From Embleya sp051903075 (GTDB lineage Bacteria; Actinomycetota; Actinomycetes; Streptomycetales; Streptomycetaceae), in the NCBI RefSeq assembly GCF_051903075.1, contig NZ_CP182422.1:372001-436000 (forward strand): a DNA stretch of 64,000 nucleotides. The letters run 5' to 3'. The notes under the pieces are model-generated. The model was not told where the DNA came from. It saw nothing but the letters and a program-made list of their open reading frames with translations, and made no database searches. Shown here one piece after another: positions 61,990 to 64,000 of this stretch (the first letter of the stretch is position 1; the number at the start of each line of letters is the position of its first letter). A program made the position numbers and the translations under genes.

Positions 61990-62202
61990 TCAGGCCTCGC
62001 CCGCCGGTGGAACGCTCACGCCGTATTCCCGCGCCTCGTGCAGCGCGTCCTCCAGTTCGTCGAGCGCCGGCGGCAAGGCGTTCGTGTCGTGCGCGTCACT
62101 CGCCTCCGTCAGCACGGAACGGGCCCGGATCACCCGCTCGCGCACCGCCCGGACGACCTCGGCCTGGTCGATGGCCGACTTCTCGTCGTATCCAGCCGTC
62201 AT
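61990..62202 (-). CDS. Small helical protein
   Basis: A 70-aa acidic protein starting at ATG 62202 with GAGGAAG seven bases upstream. The open frame runs further 5' but without coding character. The sequence is almost all helix: AIDQAEVVRAVRERVIRARS, then LPPALDELEDALHEAREYGV. No Cys and no membrane span. No family was recognised, though short helical proteins of this kind occur widely in Streptomyces. Confidence 0.6.
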   Translation of the reverse strand: MTAGYDEKSAIDQAEVVRAVRERVIRARSVLTEASDAHDTNALPPALDELEDALHEAREYGVSVPPAGEA

Positions 62203-62309
62203 CACTTCCTCATTTCCCGCAGCCCCCGCGCGAGTACCCGTACACCCATTGGTGTTCCGACCTGAGGCGGGTTTCAACCGGCATGGTGCGTACGGGCGCG
62301 AGAAGTGCG

Positions 62310-62942
62310 TCAGGAATTGTTTGGGGAGGCGTCCACCTCGACGAACGTGCGCCCGGTCTCGCGGGCGCTCGCCCGGCCGCCGGTCAGGTCGGTCAACCGC
62401 GCCACGAAACGGTCCCGGTCCGGCTCCGGGACGCATACGTCGATCGCCACCTCGGCGCCGTAGCGGATGTCGCGCACCTCGTGACCGAGCCCGCGCAGGT
62501 CGTTTTCCAGCCGCCCGGCGTGCGCGTGGTCGACATCCACGGTCAGCACCAGCATCGGGCGCAGCTCGACCACGCCGACCGCGTCCACCGCCTCGGTCAC
62601 CGCCGAGCCGTAGGCGCGGATCAGGCCGCCGGCGCCGAGCATGATGCCGCCGAAGTACCGGGTCACCACCGCGACCGTCTCGGTCAGCTCACGGCGCCGC
62701 AACACCTGGAGCATCGGCGCGCCGGCCGTGCCCGACGGTTCGCCGTCGTCGTACGCCTTCTCCTGCCCGCCCGCGATCCAGGCCGAGCAGTTGTGCCGCG
62801 CGGACGCGTGCAGCGCCCGGCGGCGGGCCAGGAACGCCTGCGCCTGCGCGTCGTCGGACACCCGGGCGAGGGCGCACACGAAGCGGGAACGCCGAACCTC
62901 GACCTCGACCTCACCTTCGGACTTGATCGTGAGCAGCGGCAT
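62310..62942 (-). CDS. YigZ/IMPACT family protein
   Basis: A 210-aa protein. The N-terminal domain has the IMPACT signature: SRFVCALARVSDDAQAQAFL, RHNCSAWIAGGQEKAYDDGE, PSGTAGAPMLQVL, then VVTRYFGGIMLGAGGLIRAY. The C-terminal half (about 135-205) is the DUF1949 EF-G-like domain. YigZ-type proteins are thought to act in translation-related stress responses and are highly conserved. The ATG at 62942 fits the usual family length. It appears to be a core gene. Confidence 0.94.
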   Translation of the reverse strand: MPLLTIKSEGEVEVEVRRSRFVCALARVSDDAQAQAFLARRRALHASARHNCSAWIAGGQEKAYDDGEPSGTAGAPMLQVLRRRELTETVAVVTRYFGGIMLGAGGLIRAYGSAVTEAVDAVGVVELRPMLVLTVDVDHAHAGRLENDLRGLGHEVRDIRYGAEVAIDVCVPEPDRDRFVARLTDLTGGRASARETGRTFVEVDASPNNS

Positions 62943-63030
62943 GACCGGGGCCTTCGGTACGGGATCGACGGACGCCCCCCACGGTAGGGCCCGACGGCGC
63001 CCGACCCGGGTCCGGGCTCACCGTGCGCGG

Positions 63031-63924
63031 CTACGCCGGTACGACCTGCCGCCCCGAGGCGGCCACGAACGCGCGCAGCAGGGCGGTCTCGTCCCCGCGC
63101 CGCCAGGTGAGCGTCACCGCCGACTCGCTCAGCCCGGTCACCGGCACGAAGGCCACGTCGGGGCGGCCGTTGTACGCGGCGAACTGGGCGCAGAACAACA
63201 GCACGCCGTGGTCGCCCGCGATCAGCGACAGCACCTCTTGGAGGGTGCCGGCGCCCGGCCCACGCGGGATCGGCCGCCCGCCCGGGGTCACCGTCGGCGA
63301 CTGCAGCTCTCGCCAGGGCACGGGCGCGGGTCCGGCGATCTCCACGAACACGCAGTCGGCCAACTCCTCCGCGTCCACCCGCGCCCGCCGCGCGAACGGG
63401 TGCCGCGTCGAGACGCCGAGCACCAGCGGGTCGGCGGCGATCACCGGGCCGGTGCGCAGCGTGGGATCACCCACGGGCAGGGTCACGAAGGCGGCGTCGA
63501 TCTCGCCGCGCAGCACCGGGCCGAACGGGTCCGACAGCGGCGTCTCGACCAGGTCGGCGCGAGCCTGCGGATGCCGGGCGCGGAAGTCGCCGACCAGGTC
63601 GAGTAGGGCGCCGTACGGGGTGCCGACGAAGCCGATCCGCAGCACGCCCTCGATGCCCCGGGCGCGGGCCTTGGCCCGGTCGACCGCGCCGGTGAGAGTG
63701 ACGTAGGCGGGTCGTACCTCGGCCAGGAACAGCTCGCCCTGCGGGGTGAGCCGAACCCGGCGACTGCTGCGCTCGAACAGTCGTGCGCCGATCCGGTCCT
63801 CCAGTTGCCGCAGCAGCTGGCTGACCCGGGCCTGTGAGGTGTAGAGCCTGGCGGCGGTACGGGTGAAGTGCAGTTCCTCGCTCAGCACGACGAAGCACTC
63901 CAGCTCCCGGAACTCCACACTCAT
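63031..63924 (-). CDS. LysR-family transcriptional regulator
   Basis: A 297-aa regulator. The winged helix-turn-helix lies at about 3-62 (FRELECFVVLSEELHFTRTA, then LYTSQARVSQLLRQLEDRIG, LFERSSRRVRLTPQG). The effector-binding domain follows (about 90-295), opening with LRIGFVGTPYGALLDLVGDF. LysR proteins act as tetramers and usually control a divergent gene, which here would lie to the right, mostly outside the window. Only 76 bases remain after its start. Confidence 0.94.
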   Translation of the reverse strand: MSVEFRELECFVVLSEELHFTRTAARLYTSQARVSQLLRQLEDRIGARLFERSSRRVRLTPQGELFLAEVRPAYVTLTGAVDRAKARARGIEGVLRIGFVGTPYGALLDLVGDFRARHPQARADLVETPLSDPFGPVLRGEIDAAFVTLPVGDPTLRTGPVIAADPLVLGVSTRHPFARRARVDAEELADCVFVEIAGPAPVPWRELQSPTVTPGGRPIPRGPGAGTLQEVLSLIAGDHGVLLFCAQFAAYNGRPDVAFVPVTGLSESAVTLTWRRGDETALLRAFVAASGRQVVPA

Positions 63925-64000
63925 CCCGTTTCCCCTCCCGCGCTCGGCCCCGGGGCACCGGGCGCCGGGCCCCGGGTGGGCCGTCTCCCACGTTCCGACC

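Overview
The window is very GC-rich, codes densely on both strands, uses GTG and TTG starts freely, and carries families typical of Streptomycetaceae: DUF397/XRE cassettes, SAV2177-type methyltransferases, LuxR-LAL regulators, many PadR/TetR/LysR regulators, a SigB/F-type sigma factor and a type I PKS. It is best read as an accessory, chromosome-arm-like region of a Streptomyces, Kitasatospora or Embleya-like actinomycete. The species cannot be fixed from the sequence. No rRNA, tRNA or CRISPR array was seen. LAYOUT. (1) 1-7.6 kb is the right end of a probable RiPP or other secondary-metabolite cluster: a truncated NHLP-type peptidase-less ABC exporter, a P450, a coupled SAM methyltransferase and a large convergent LAL regulator whose Walker A has decayed. 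(2) 8.2-12.2 kb is regulatory: DUF397, XRE/DUF5753, a SAV2177-family methyltransferase, a sigma-like protein and a zinc-finger/HTH protein. (3) 12.2-17.3 kb is gene-poor: a G-depleted intergenic block, two orphan genes, a two-component system and an IS21-like remnant. (4) 17.3-24.9 kb is a compact three-gene polyketide locus: a single-module KS-AT-DH-KR-ACP synthase with no ER or TE, an AveC-like membrane protein, and a FAD monooxygenase. (5) 25.1-33.9 kb is a set of small membrane, SHOCT and DUF proteins, with an MFS exporter, a GAP-family protein and a diacylglycerol-kinase-like enzyme; it looks like an envelope or stress set. (6) 34.4-38.1 kb is a complete CstR-type sulfide/persulfide operon: a CstB-like persulfide dioxygenase-rhodanese, two more rhodaneses, a TauE exporter and a CstR repressor, with three matching operators and a terminator. 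(7) 38.4-41.4 kb is a trio of zinc-ribbon, membrane and coiled-coil proteins of unknown role. (8) 41.4-48.6 kb holds a frameshifted pseudogene, a beta-propeller lipoprotein, an AraC regulator, a sigma factor, a 1.1-kb gene-free gap and a second SAV2177 methyltransferase. (9) 48.6-64 kb holds a PadR-controlled FtsX-type ABC transporter, a secreted serine protease, a parvulin-type PPIase, a second PadR facing a hypothetical protein and a FAD monooxygenase, a TetR-autoregulated redox/membrane operon, a GMC oxidoreductase, an HD-domain phosphohydrolase, a nucleotidyltransferase, a DUF1349 protein, a YigZ-like protein and a LysR regulator. HOW THEY WORK TOGETHER. The clearest functional unit is the sulfur operon, where operators, promoter, repressor class and enzyme set all agree. 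The PKS/AveC-like/FAD trio reads as one short pathway (chain assembly, then membrane-associated cyclisation or dehydration, then oxidation), but its product is unknown. The PadR and TetR loci carry clean inverted repeats in the right places and are probably autoregulated. All function calls rest on motif recognition from translated sequence. No database search was run.
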